A DNA stretch of 25,731 nucleotides, taken from NCBI GenBank assembly GCA_035601815.1, contig DATNNN010000111.1, positions 1 to 25,731 on the forward strand. The letters are read 5' to 3'. This document shows positions 1 to 9,785 of the stretch, one piece after another. The notes below the pieces were generated by a model. It worked only from the letters and a program-made list of their open reading frames with translations, had not been told where the DNA came from and ran no database searches. A program made the translations under genes and the position numbers. Every line of letters begins with the position of its first letter. Positions within the stretch are counted from its first letter, which is position 1. This stretch comes from DATNNN01 sp035601815. GTDB taxonomy: Bacteria > Pseudomonadota > Alphaproteobacteria > Rhizobiales > Xanthobacteraceae.

Positions 1-483
1 CACTTCACGCTTTCGGCCCGCGCCGACCGAATCGATCTCTTGACCGACGGCTCAGTGGCCGTCGTGGACTACAAGACCGGCGAACCGCCCGGGGTGACCG
101 AAGCGATGGTGGGCCTTGCGCCGCAGCTGCCGCTGGAAGCGGCGATCGTGCGGCACGGCGGCTTCGATGGAATCAAGGCGAACACTTCCATTTCACAGAT
201 GGTGGTAATCAGGCTTTCCGGCGGAATCCCGCCGGGCAAGATCGTAAAATTCGATCTCTCCCAACAGCCGGCCAGTAGGACCGCCGAGCGTCTAGGTATC
301 AAGACTCTCGACGACCTTGCCGAGCGAAGTCTTGTGGAACTGAAGAAACTTATCGGTGAATTCGCGCGGCCGGATCAAGCCTATCACTCCGTACCCCGGC
401 CGAAGTGGCGTCTGCGCTATGGCACCTATGACCATCTCGCGCGCGTCAAGGAGTGGTCGGTAGTGGGAGAAGACGAGTGGTGA
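1..483 (+). CDS. addB: AddB, C-terminal nuclease domain (5' truncated by window)
   Basis: This is the last 160 residues of the AddB subunit of the AddAB helicase-nuclease, which processes double-strand DNA ends for RecA-dependent repair. The reading frame is already open at base 1, so the start lies upstream. The visible part is the PD-(D/E)XK (RecB-type) nuclease core: an ARADRID strand at fragment residues 6-12 and VVDYKTGEPP at about 21-30, where Asp23 and Lys25 would be the metal-binding Asp and the catalytic Lys. A QLPLEAA segment follows, as in RecB-family nucleases. No cysteine occurs in the fragment, so the C-terminal cysteines that bind the iron-sulfur cluster in Bacillus AddB are absent here. 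The stop TGA (481-483) overlaps the likely GTG start of addA. Family assignment is firm because of the motif and the neighbour. Confidence 0.93.
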   Translation, partial: HFTLSARADRIDLLTDGSVAVVDYKTGEPPGVTEAMVGLAPQLPLEAAIVRHGGFDGIKANTSISQMVVIRLSGGIPPGKIVKFDLSQQPASRTAERLGIKTLDDLAERSLVELKKLIGEFARPDQAYHSVPRPKWRLRYGTYDHLARVKEWSVVGEDEW

Positions 484-3400
484 AGCCCTATCCGGTCCCT
501 GCCACAACCCGGGAGAAGCAAGCGCGCGCTTCGGACCCGGCGGCCTCGGCCTGGGTTTCGGCGAACGCCGGCTCGGGCAAGACTTACGTGCTCGCCTTGC
601 GCGCGATCAAGCTCATGCTTGCCGGCGTGCCGCCGGCGAAGATCCTTTGCCTTACGTTCACCAAGGCGGCCGCCGCGCACATGGCGAACGTCGTGCTCGA
701 CCGCCTCGCCGCTTGGATCCGTCTCGACGACAACGAGCTCGACGAGGAACTCGCGACCATCGACAATGTACCGCCTTCGCCCGAACGGCGGGGCGTAGCG
801 CGGCGTCTGTTCGCCGCGGCGCTGGAGACTCCGGGCGGGCTCAAGGTACAGACCATCCACGCCTTCTGCGACCGGGTGTTGCACCAGTTCCCCTATGAGG
901 CGCGGGTGCCGGCAGGCTTCGAGGTGCTGGAGGAAACGGGCGAGGCGGACCTGCTCGCGCGTGCACGCAACGACGTGCTGGTCGCCGCGGCCAACGACCG
1001 GCGGTCGCCGCTCGGGCAGGCACTCGCGACGGCGGTTGCCGCGGTTTCCGACCACGGCATTACGGCGGCGCTCAACGAAGCCATCCGCGATCGCCATAAA
1101 CTATTGCATTTTATAGCGTTTTACCCGGATACAGACCGGAAACTCGCGGCGGCTCTCAGGCTCGATCCAAAGGAAACGCTCGTGGCCGTAGAATCGGAAA
1201 TCCTCAACGGTCCGAATCTGCCGCGGTCCGAATGGCCGAGCGTGGCCGCAGCACTTCTTCCTCTTGGTGGCAACGCGACGAATTGCGGAAAGGCCCTGGC
1301 TGCGGCCATTGCCGGACCGATTGACGACTACATTTCCATTTTCATCACCGATGAGGGCGAACCACGCAAGGACGGCGGCTTCGGCAGCGCAGCCGTGCGG
1401 GCGAAGACCCCCGCACTGTTCACGCGCCTGCTTGACGAGCGCGACCGGATGCATGGACTGGCCGACAAGCGCCGCGCTGCCATGGCGCGCGAGCGGACGG
1501 GCGCGCTCATCACGCTCGCCGCCGCCGCTATCGCCAACTACGAGGCGGAAAAGAACGCGCGCGGGCTTCTCGACTACGACGATCTTGTGAGCAAGACCGT
1601 CGACCTCCTGAAAAATCAGGACTCCGCCTGGGTGCACTACAAGCTCGATGGCGGCGTCGACCACATCTTGGTCGATGAGGCACAGGACACGAGCCCGGAA
1701 CAGTGGCAGGTAATCGAGAAGCTCGCGGAGGAATTCTTTGCCGGACGCGGCGCGCGTGAAGACCGTATCCGCACGATTTTTGCCGTGGGCGACGAGAAAC
1801 AGTCGATCTTCAGCTTCCAGGGGGCGAACCCGAAACGCTTCGATGAGATGCAGCGCGCATTCCGTTCTCGCGCCGATACTATTGGCGCCGCCTTTCATCC
1901 CGTGCGGCTCAATTTCTCGTTTCGCTCGGCGCCGCCGATCCTGGGCGCCGTGGACACGATCTTCGCGCGGGAAGAGATTTATCGCAGCCTGAGCAGCGAT
2001 CCTGAGCCTCACCCGCACGAGGCGATCCGCGACAAAGCGCCGGCGCTGGTGGAAGTCTGGGAAACGACGAAGCCCGACGCCGACGACGAGAGCGAGCTCG
2101 CCTGGTACGCGCCACTCAACGTGCGGAGCGAGCAGAGTCCCGAGGTCAAGCTCGCCGCCCGCATCGCGAGGGCCGTTACTGACTGGCTCGCGGGCGGGAT
2201 CAGCGTCGGCGAGGACAGGCGCGCGCCGCGGGCGGGTGACGTCATTATCCTGGTGCGGCGGCGCGGGCCGCTGTTCGAGGCGATCTTGCGGGCGCTGAAG
2301 CAGGCGAAGCTGCCCGTGGCCGGCGCCGACCGGCTCGTGCTCACTGAGCACATCGCCGTGCAGGATCTGATCGCGCTCGGCGACGCGCTCTTGCTCGAGG
2401 CGGACGATCTCGCGCTCGCGAGCGCGCTGAAGAGCCCGCTGATTGGGCTCTCCGAGGAGGCACTATTTGGTCTCGCCCACGGTCGGCCGGGAACGCTCGC
2501 CGCGGCGCTCGCGGCGCGTGACGATCCGACCTTAGCGGAGGCATCGGCGCTGATCGCGCACTGGCGCGCCGAGGCGCGCGGGCTGCCGCCCTTCGATTTC
2601 TATGCCCGCGTGCTCGGCCGCGACCGCGGACGCAAGCGCCTGCTCGCCCGGCTCGGCCAGGAGGCGGCCGACGCCGTCGACGAGTTTCTCTCGCGCGCGC
2701 TTGCCTTCGAGAGCCGCGACACGCCGACGCTCGCCGCATTCCTGGCGCACCTGCGGCGCGCCGGCGGCGAGGTGAAGCGCGATCTGGAGGTGGCGAGCGA
2801 CGCGATCCGGGTGATGACCGCCCACGGCGTCAAGGGCCTCGAAGCGCCGGTGGTCGTGCTTGCCGACACCACTTCCGTCCCCGACGCCCGCCACGATCCG
2901 AAGCTCCTGCACCTGCCGGTGCCGGGCACGCCGCTGGAAGCGCCGCAAGCGCCGGTGTGGGCGCTGAACGCCAAACTCGATTCCACCGCCCTCGCCGCTG
3001 CCCGCAAGGTGGCCCAGGACGCCCGCGACGACGAATATCGCCGGCTCCTCTACGTGGCGCTCACGCGGGCCGCGGACGCCCTCGTGGTGTGCGGCTACGA
3101 AACGGCGCAACACGCGAAGAGCGGCCTCAAGCCGGGCTGTTGGTATCGGCTCGTGCGCGAAGCGTTGAAGGGTGACCTCGGGCAGGTAGAGGTGCCCTAC
3201 AGCGACGAGAAGGTGTGGCGCTGGCGCGGCACCACGGCGCACGCGACAAGCGCTCGGGCGCCGGCCGCAGCACCGGCGATCGCGCTGCCTGCATGGATCG
3301 ATAAGGCGGCGTCGGCGGCGATGCTGGCGCCGCGGCGCGTGCGTCCCTCGTCGCTCGTCTTCGCCGAGCGGACGCAGCCGACGCCGGGAGCGGGCAGCGG

Positions 3401-3923
3401 CCTCGACCCGCTCACGCGCGGCGCGCTTGTGCATTCCCTGCTGCAATACCTGCCCGCTTTCGCCGGCGACCGACGACGCGCGGCCGCCGAGCGCTTTCTC
3501 GCGACAGCCGGACGCGAGATCGACGCGGCGCTGCGCACCGGGCTCGCCGACGAGGCGATGGCGGTGCTGGAGAGCAAGGAAGCGGCGGACCTGTTCGGAC
3601 CCGCGAGCCGCGGCGAGGTCCCGATTCTCGCCCGCATCGCGGCGGAGAATGGGGAGACCATCGAGATCGCAGGCCGCATCGACCGCCTGGCGGTAACGAA
3701 AGATGCGGTGCTGATCGCCGACTTCAAGACCGACGCACGCCCGCCCGCCCGGGCGGAGGACGTGCCGCAGCCGCATCTCGCGCAGCTCGCGCTCTACCGG
3801 GCCGCGGTCAAGCGGATGTTCGGAAAACCCGTACGGGCAAGTTTGGTCTATACCAGCGGGCCCGCCATTCACCCCGTTTCCAGCCATGTTCTCGACGCAG
3901 CGCTGAAGCGCACCACCACGTAA
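480..3923 (+). CDS. addA: Double-strand break repair helicase AddA
   Basis: AddA is the UvrD/Rep-type (SF1A) helicase-nuclease subunit that works with AddB in end resection in the cytoplasm. From the start used here it has 1147 residues. Motifs in order: Walker A AGSGKT at 30-35, motif Ia LTFTKAAAAHM at about 58-68, Walker B VDEAQD at 398-403, GDEKQSIFSFQGAN from 437, NFSFRS from 478, motif V TAHGVKGLE from 780, motif VI YVALTRA from 858, and a C-terminal nuclease ADFKTDA with Asp1081 and Lys1083. I chose GTG at 480 because it forms a GTGA overlap with the addB stop and has GGGAGA at 465-470 upstream. GTG at 477 and GTG at 453 are alternatives. The first half has less G/C-biased codon use than the second half. 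Confidence 0.96.
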   Translation: MKPYPVPATTREKQARASDPAASAWVSANAGSGKTYVLALRAIKLMLAGVPPAKILCLTFTKAAAAHMANVVLDRLAAWIRLDDNELDEELATIDNVPPSPERRGVARRLFAAALETPGGLKVQTIHAFCDRVLHQFPYEARVPAGFEVLEETGEADLLARARNDVLVAAANDRRSPLGQALATAVAAVSDHGITAALNEAIRDRHKLLHFIAFYPDTDRKLAAALRLDPKETLVAVESEILNGPNLPRSEWPSVAAALLPLGGNATNCGKALAAAIAGPIDDYISIFITDEGEPRKDGGFGSAAVRAKTPALFTRLLDERDRMHGLADKRRAAMARERTGALITLAAAAIANYEAEKNARGLLDYDDLVSKTVDLLKNQDSAWVHYKLDGGVDHILVDEAQDTSPEQWQVIEKLAEEFFAGRGAREDRIRTIFAVGDEKQSIFSFQGANPKRFDEMQRAFRSRADTIGAAFHPVRLNFSFRSAPPILGAVDTIFAREEIYRSLSSDPEPHPHEAIRDKAPALVEVWETTKPDADDESELAWYAPLNVRSEQSPEVKLAARIARAVTDWLAGGISVGEDRRAPRAGDVIILVRRRGPLFEAILRALKQAKLPVAGADRLVLTEHIAVQDLIALGDALLLEADDLALASALKSPLIGLSEEALFGLAHGRPGTLAAALAARDDPTLAEASALIAHWRAEARGLPPFDFYARVLGRDRGRKRLLARLGQEAADAVDEFLSRALAFESRDTPTLAAFLAHLRRAGGEVKRDLEVASDAIRVMTAHGVKGLEAPVVVLADTTSVPDARHDPKLLHLPVPGTPLEAPQAPVWALNAKLDSTALAAARKVAQDARDDEYRRLLYVALTRAADALVVCGYETAQHAKSGLKPGCWYRLVREALKGDLGQVEVPYSDEKVWRWRGTTAHATSARAPAAAPAIALPAWIDKAASAAMLAPRRVRPSSLVFAERTQPTPGAGSGLDPLTRGALVHSLLQYLPAFAGDRRRAAAERFLATAGREIDAALRTGLADEAMAVLESKEAADLFGPASRGEVPILARIAAENGETIEIAGRIDRLAVTKDAVLIADFKTDARPPARAEDVPQPHLAQLALYRAAVKRMFGKPVRASLVYTSGPAIHPVSSHVLDAALKRTTT

Positions 3924-3929
3924 GACGAC

Positions 3930-3958
3930 TTGACCGCCCTACCCGCCATACCTAGGTT
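3930..3958 (+). promoter_or_regulatory. Candidate sigma-70 type promoter of trxA
   Basis: TTGACC (3930-3935) is followed after 17 bases by TAGGTT (3953-3958), in the 88-base gap between addA and trxA. The -35 matches TTGACA in five of six positions; the -10 is weaker. A start near 3965 would leave a leader of about 45 bases before trxA. Seen by eye only; it would let trxA be expressed independently of addAB. Confidence 0.4.
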
Positions 3959-4011
3959 CTGCGTCCCGTCGGACCCCCACCCCCCGATTTTCAACTCCTG
4001 CAGAGGTTCTC

Positions 4012-4332
4012 ATGGCCGTCGCCAAAGCAAGTGATTCGTCCTTCGAAGCCGACGTGCTGAAATCTGCGGAGCCGGTGCTGGTGGACTTCTGGGCCGAATG
4101 GTGCGGCCCCTGCCGCGTGATCTCACCCATCGTGGACGAGGTGGCCGGCGAGCTGCACGGCAAGCTCAAGGTCGTGAAGGTCAACGTCGACGAGAATCCG
4201 GCGACCGCGGCCAAGTACGGCATCATGTCGATCCCGACGCTGATGATCTTCAAGAACGGCGCCATGGCCGCCCGCCAGATCGGCGCCCTGCCCAAGGCCA
4301 AGATCGTCCAGTGGATTCACGGCGCGATTTGA
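4012..4332 (+). CDS. trxA: Thioredoxin 1
   Basis: A 106-residue cytoplasmic thioredoxin that reduces protein disulfides and is itself recharged by thioredoxin reductase. The whole fold is present: the active site WCGPC at 30-34 (Cys31 and Cys34), the buried Asp25 in VDFWAEW, and the cis-proline at 75 in SIPTLMIF. The length is normal for the family. The ATG has AGAGG at 4002-4006 as ribosome binding site. It sits 88 bases after addA, the usual place in this group, probably with its own promoter. It converges on folC with only 20 bases between the stop codons. The WCGPC motif and short length argue against a longer co-chaperone or secreted paralogue. Confidence 0.97.
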   Translation: MAVAKASDSSFEADVLKSAEPVLVDFWAEWCGPCRVISPIVDEVAGELHGKLKVVKVNVDENPATAAKYGIMSIPTLMIFKNGAMAARQIGALPKAKIVQWIHGAI

Positions 4333-4352
4333 CTGCGCCCTGACTTTGCGCC

Positions 4353-5693
4353 TCAAGCGGACGGCGTGCCGTTGCGCATGAGCACCTCGCCCGCGAGATA
4401 AAGCGAGCCCGTCACCAGCACCCGCGGCGACGTTTCCAGTTCGAGCGCGGCGACGCGCGTGAGCGCCTCCTCCACGTTCGACGCCACGTCAGCGGCGAGA
4501 CCCGCCCGCGCCGCCGCCACCGCGATCTCGGCCGCCGGCCGCGCCGCCTCGCCCGGCGCCGTCACGGCGAACACGTGTCGCGCGAGGTCGCTGAAGCAGG
4601 CGAGAAAGCCTTCCGCGTTCTTGCTTGCCAGCATTCCGACGACGAGCACGAGCGGGCGCGCCACGCGCTCCTCAAGCTCGACGATGGCCGCCGCCGTGGC
4701 AGCGGCGCCGGCGACGTTATGGCCGCCGTCGAGCCACAACTCGCTGCCGCGCGGAAGCTTCTGCACGAGCCGGCCGCTACTCAAGCGCTGCATGCGCGCC
4801 GGCCATTGCACCTCGCGCATGCCCGCCTCGTAGGCCGCGGCCGGAATGTCGAAGGCGCGCGTGGCACGCATCGCGGCGACGGCGAGCCCCGCATTCTCGA
4901 CCTGATGGCGGCCGAGGAGCCGCGGCCGTGGCAGATCGAGAAGCCCGGCTTCGTCGGCAAACACCAGCCGGCCGCCCTCCTCGTGGGCGGTCCAATGCTC
5001 GCCGGCGACGAGGAGCGGTGCTTGCAGCCGGGCAGCCGCGCGTTCGATCACCGAGAGCGCGCGGACGTCCTGCCGCGCCACCACCGCGGGCACGCCGCGC
5101 TTCAGGATGCCGGCCTTTTCCCCCGCGATGTCCGCAAGCGTCGAGCCGAGATGCTCGGTGTGGTCGATCGAGATCGGCGTAATCACGGTGACCGCCGGCC
5201 GCTCGATCACGTTGGTGGCGTCGAGGCGGCCGCCGAGACCGACTTCGAGCAAGAGCGCATCAGCCGGACGGCCGGCGAACAGAAGAAACGCTGCGGCGGT
5301 GCCAATCTCAAAGGCGGTGATGGGCTCGCCGGCATTGACCCGCTCGCAGGTGGCGAGCGCATCGGCAAGCGCGTCGTCGTCCACGAGCCGACCGCCGCCG
5401 GGATGGGCGAGCCGGATGCGCTCGTGGAAGCGCACGAGGCTCGGCGAGGTATAGACGTGCACGCCGAGGGCGGCGGCTTCCATGATCGCCCGCAGGAACG
5501 CGATAGTGGAGCCCTTGCCGTTGGTTCCCGCCACGTGGATCACCGGCGGAAGCCGGCGCTGTGGGTTGCCGAGCTGCCCGAGCAGCCGCTCGATGCGGCC
5601 GAGCGAAAGATCGATCTTCTTTGGATGCAGCGAGACCAGGCGCGCGATCAGCGCGTCAAGCGGCTCGCGCGAGCGGGCCGGTCTCGCGCTCAC
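4353..5693 (-). CDS. folC: Bifunctional folylpolyglutamate synthase / dihydrofolate synthase
   Basis: A Mur-ligase family enzyme that joins L-glutamate to dihydropteroate and to tetrahydrofolates with ATP. With the start at 5693 it has 446 residues. The ATP-binding loop GTNGKGS lies at 56-62 after VIHVA, followed by YTSPSLVRFHERIR, GLGGRLDATNVI, ITPISIDHTEHLG, GEKAGILK (a lysine often carbamylated in this family) and WLDGGHNVAGA in the C-terminal ligase domain. The open frame extends upstream to a TTG at 5753, but the GTG at 5693 forms a GTGA overlap with the accD stop and gives a typical N-terminus, so I prefer it. It is the last gene of the trpFBA-accD-folC series. Whether both activities are present is inferred from the family. 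Confidence 0.95.
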   Translation of the reverse strand: MSARPARSREPLDALIARLVSLHPKKIDLSLGRIERLLGQLGNPQRRLPPVIHVAGTNGKGSTIAFLRAIMEAAALGVHVYTSPSLVRFHERIRLAHPGGGRLVDDDALADALATCERVNAGEPITAFEIGTAAAFLLFAGRPADALLLEVGLGGRLDATNVIERPAVTVITPISIDHTEHLGSTLADIAGEKAGILKRGVPAVVARQDVRALSVIERAAARLQAPLLVAGEHWTAHEEGGRLVFADEAGLLDLPRPRLLGRHQVENAGLAVAAMRATRAFDIPAAAYEAGMREVQWPARMQRLSSGRLVQKLPRGSELWLDGGHNVAGAAATAAAIVELEERVARPLVLVVGMLASKNAEGFLACFSDLARHVFAVTAPGEAARPAAEIAVAAARAGLAADVASNVEEALTRVAALELETSPRVLVTGSLYLAGEVLMRNGTPSA

Positions 5694-6577
5694 GCGGCGA
5701 CCGGAGGCGCCGGCAGCCGCGGGGTCGGCGGGGCCTTGGTGAGGAGGCGGCAAAGCCGCGCCAGCGTCGGGCGCAGCTGGTGGCGGTGCACCACGAGGTC
5801 GATGATGCCGTGCTCCTTCAGATACTCGGCGCGCTGGAAGCCCTCGGGCAGCTTCTCGCGGATGGTCTGCTCGATGACGCGGGGCCCGGCGAAGCCGATG
5901 AGCGCGCCGGGCTCGGCGATGTGCACATCGCCGAGCATGGCGTAGGACGCGGTGACGCCGCCGGTGGTGGGATTGGTCAGCACGACGATGTAGGGCTTCT
6001 TCGCCTCGCGCAGGCGCTCCACGGCGATGGTGGTGCGCGGCAATTGCATGAGTGAGAATACGCCCTCCTGCATGCGAGCGCCGCCGGAGGCGGCGAACAG
6101 GATGAAGGGCGTGCGCTTCTCGACAGCGGTTTGCAACCCCTTGATCACGGCCTCACCGGCCGCCATGCCGAGCGAGCCGCCCATGAAATCGAAATCCTGC
6201 ACGGCGATCACCGCCGGCAGGCCCTCGAGCCGGCCGAGGCCGAGCTTGACCGCGTCCTTGAGGCCGGTCTTGGCGCGGGCGTCCTTGAGACGGTCGACGT
6301 AGCGCCGCTCGTCGCGGAATTTCAGCGGATCGATCGCCACCTCGGGCAGCGCAATGTCGAGCCACGTTTCGCCGTCGAAGATGGACTTCAGCCGCTGCGC
6401 CGCGCCCATGCGCATGTGGTAGTTGGAGTTCGGGATCACCCACTGGTTCGCCTCAACGTCCTTGTGGAAAACGAGCTGACCGGTCTCGGGACACTTGATC
6501 CAGAGATTCTCCGGCACGTCCTTGCGCTGCAGGAAGTTGCGGATCTTCGGCCGAACGACGTTGGAGATCCAGTTCAC
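5690..6577 (-). CDS. accD: Acetyl-CoA carboxylase carboxyltransferase subunit beta
   Basis: AccD pairs with AccA to move the carboxyl group from biotin carrier protein to acetyl-CoA, making malonyl-CoA for fatty acid synthesis. It has 295 residues. The N-terminus MNWISNVVRPKI and PENLWIKCPETG fit alphaproteobacterial AccD. The crotonase-fold core shows FMGGSLGMAAGEA, ASGGARMQEGVFSLMQL and NPTTGGVTASYAMLGD, which form the CoA and oxyanion sites. Only the first cysteine of the four-cysteine zinc ribbon known from E. coli AccD remains (KCPETG); the other three positions are replaced. The start is GTG at 6577, with AGGAGG six bases upstream. It follows trpA by nine bases and overlaps folC by GTGA. 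Confidence 0.97.
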   Translation of the reverse strand: MNWISNVVRPKIRNFLQRKDVPENLWIKCPETGQLVFHKDVEANQWVIPNSNYHMRMGAAQRLKSIFDGETWLDIALPEVAIDPLKFRDERRYVDRLKDARAKTGLKDAVKLGLGRLEGLPAVIAVQDFDFMGGSLGMAAGEAVIKGLQTAVEKRTPFILFAASGGARMQEGVFSLMQLPRTTIAVERLREAKKPYIVVLTNPTTGGVTASYAMLGDVHIAEPGALIGFAGPRVIEQTIREKLPEGFQRAEYLKEHGIIDLVVHRHQLRPTLARLCRLLTKAPPTPRLPAPPVAA

Positions 6578-6582
6578 GAGTG

Positions 6583-6588
6583 CCTCCT
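6583..6588 (-). promoter_or_regulatory. Ribosome binding site of accD, overlapping the trpA stop codon
   Basis: On the minus strand a perfect AGGAGG (6588-6583) sits six bases before the accD GTG at 6577. Its first two bases are part of the trpA stop TAG (6589-6587). The overlap suggests ribosomes ending trpA help start accD, and the strong site fixes the GTG start. Coupling is inference; the sequence match is direct. Confidence 0.75.
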
Positions 6589-7422
6589 ACTCCGCCGCCA
6601 CCCGGCGCGCCGCACGCACGCCGGCGGCAAGCTCGCTCACGAGTCCGGTCACGGCCCTGACGGTCTTTGGCGTCGCCCGGCCGTCCGCGTCAAGGCTCAA
6701 GCGCACCGCCTCCACCAGCGCCGAGCCTACGACCACCGCGTCAGCGCCGCGGGCGATGGCGCGTGCTTGGTCGGCGGTCTTGACGCCGAAGCCCACGGCG
6801 ATAGGCAGCTTGCTGTGGCGCTTGATACGCGCGACCGCGGCCATCACCCGGTTCGGATCGGGGATCGCGGCACCGGTGATGCCGGTGATCGAGATGTAAT
6901 AGATGAAGCCGGACGTGTGCTTGAGCACCGCGGGCAGCCGCTTGTCGTCGGTGGTGGGCGACGCCAGGCGGATGAAGGCGAGCCCGGCTTTCAGCGCCGG
7001 CAGGCACAGCTCTTCATCCTCCTCGGGCGGCAAGTCCACCACGATGAGGCCGTCGACGCCGGCGGCAATGGCGTCCGGTAAAAAGCGTCCGACGCCATAC
7101 ACATAGATCGGATTGTAGTAGCCCATGAGAACGACGGGCGTGTCGGCATCGGTTTTGCGGAACGCGCGCACCATGGCGAGCGTCTTCTTCAATGTCTGGC
7201 CGCCGCGTAAGGCGCGCAGGCCCGCCGCCTGGATCGCCGGGCCGTCGGCCATGGGATCGGTGAACGGCACGCCGATCTCGATCAGATCGCTGCCCGCCTC
7301 GGGCAGCGCTTTCAGAATCGCGAGCGAGGTGTCGTGGTCGGGATCGCCGGCGGTGACGAAGGTCACGAGCCCGGCGCGGTCTTCCTGCGCGAGCGCGGCG
7401 AAGCGTGCGTCGATGCGGGAGC

Positions 7423-7426
<4 letters not shown>
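6587..7426 (-). CDS. trpA: Tryptophan synthase alpha chain
   Basis: TrpA cleaves indole-3-glycerol phosphate to indole, which passes through a tunnel to TrpB, and glyceraldehyde 3-phosphate. It has 279 residues from GTG at 7426. The catalytic residues are Glu50 (DLIEIGVPF) and Asp61 (PMADGPAIQ), matching Glu49 and Asp60 of the Salmonella enzyme. The TIM-barrel landmarks VTFVTAGDP, VVLMGYYNPI, GLIVVDLPPEE, FIYYISITGITGA and PIAVGFGVK are all present. The frame is open for a long way upstream inside trpB, but the GTG at 7426 overlaps the trpB stop as GTGA and gives the standard N-terminus. Typical alpha-beta complex partner of the adjacent trpB. Confidence 0.97.
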
Positions 7427-8636
<1,210 letters not shown>

Positions 8637-8640
<4 letters not shown>

Positions 8641-9308
8641 GACACCTTCTCCCGGCTGGCGGCGAGCGACGCGGCCGCCCGCGCCGCGTCGGCAAACGCC
8701 CGGATCTTGACCGGATCCTTGACGCCGAGCGCGCTTTCGACGCCGGAGGAAACGTCGACGCCATCGGGGCGCACGGCGCGGATCGCGTCAGCGACGTTGC
8801 CCGGGTCGAGGCCGCCGGACAGCATGACCGGGCGCCGGCGCTTGATGCCGGCGACGAGGCTCCAGTCGAACGGCTGGCCGTGACCGCCGGGACGCGTGGC
8901 GTCGCGAGGCGGCTTAGCGTCGAACAAGATGCGCTCCGCCACCGCTTCGTAGGCCGCAAGCGCCGCGAGATCGCTTCGCACGGAGACCGGCATGGCCTTG
9001 ATCACCGGGCGGCCAAAACGAACCCGCACCTCGGCCACCCGCGCCGGCGGCTCGTTGCCATGCAACTGGAGAAAGTCCGGCGCGACCTTCTCGGCGATCT
9101 CGCCCAAAAGCACATCGTCGGCATCGACCACGAGCGCCACCACGCGCGCGCGGCCGCGCGCGACGGAGGCAAGCCGCGCCGCGGCTTCGGGCGTGAGCGC
9201 CCGCGGGCTCGGCGAGAAGAACACGAGCCCGATCAACTCGGCGCGCGCCGCAAGTGCTGCGTCGAGGCCGGTCCGGTGATTGATCCCGCAGATCTTGATC
9301 TCGATCAT
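8637..9308 (-). CDS. trpF: Phosphoribosylanthranilate isomerase
   Basis: TrpF performs the Amadori rearrangement of phosphoribosylanthranilate to CdRP in tryptophan synthesis. It has 223 residues from the ATG at 9308. The catalytic pair is Cys7 (IKICGI) and Asp130 (RILFDAKPP); FLQLHGNE at about 79-86 and the phosphate-binding LSGGLDPGNV near the C-terminus are also typical. An upstream in-frame start at 9344 would add 12 residues (including DNPLPACHR) that the family does not have, so I reject it. No strong ribosome binding site is visible before 9308. The stop overlaps the trpB start. It is the first gene of the trpF-trpB-trpA-accD-folC series and lies 86 bases after lapA. Confidence 0.95.
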
Positions 9309-9394
9309 TGCTGTTCGATGACACGCCGGCAAAGGGTTGTCCACGCCCGCGGCAAGCGCCGACTATTCCCGATTCTTCGGGCTTTTCGAGGGCT

Positions 9395-9751
9395 TCACCC
9401 GATACCGATGCGCCGCTCGAACGGCGCGAGCGAGTTCACCGCGGGCGGCTCCTCGCCGACGATGCGAGTCGCTTCCATCTCGGCCCGGAGGCGTTCGGCT
9501 TCCCGCTCCGCCCGCCGCGCGGCGCGCCACCAGTGGAGTTGGCGCGGCAGCATGGCGAAGCTCCCCACGATCACGCCCAGGATCAGCGCCACGAACATCA
9601 CGAGGAATAAGGGAACCGTCACCGCGTAGGCGGGCGCCGTCGCTGAAAAGGGATCGAACGAGATCGTCACCGACGTTCGGTTGGCCACCGCGAACACGAG
9701 AATGACGACTGCGAGCGGAAGGAGTATGGCCCAGACGAAGAGTCTGCGCAT
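9395..9751 (-). CDS. lapA: LapA-domain (DUF1049) small inner membrane protein
   Basis: A 118-residue membrane protein with two hydrophobic segments at about 4-24 and 43-68, separated by a short NRTSVTISFDPF stretch. A charged, Arg/Glu-rich C-terminal helix (WWRAARRAEREAERLRAEME) probably lies in the cytoplasm as a coiled coil. This layout, including the ANRTSVTISFDPF motif between the helices, is that of the LapA/YciS family. In E. coli LapA works with LapB to tune LpxC turnover and LPS synthesis; here no lapB is next to it, so the role is inferred only from the family. The ATG at 9751 has GGAG about 12 bases upstream. It sits between ihfB and trpF, its usual place in Hyphomicrobiales. Confidence 0.78.
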   Translation of the reverse strand: MRRLFVWAILLPLAVVILVFAVANRTSVTISFDPFSATAPAYAVTVPLFLVMFVALILGVIVGSFAMLPRQLHWWRAARRAEREAERLRAEMEATRIVGEEPPAVNSLAPFERRIGIG

Positions 9752-9785
9752 CGATCAAGACTCCCGCTGATCGCGAAACCGACGA

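Noticed and set aside
1101..3887. Long minus-strand open frames opposite addA (416 and 451 codons)
   Set aside because: Shadows of addA; composition follows the complement of its codons, no family features.
5694..5753. TTG start 20 codons upstream for folC
   Set aside because: The extra residues overlap the accD end deeply and are Pro/Ala-rich; the GTG at 5693 has a GTGA overlap and a normal N-terminus.
4575..5945. 456-codon open frame on the + strand opposite folC and accD
   Set aside because: Antisense to two clear genes and spans their junction; Arg/His-rich with no motif.
9368..9386. CCCGA-TTCT-TCGGG hairpin followed by CTTTT as a terminator
   Set aside because: The T-run follows on the + strand, while both neighbours (lapA, trpF) are read on the minus strand; no + transcript is expected here.
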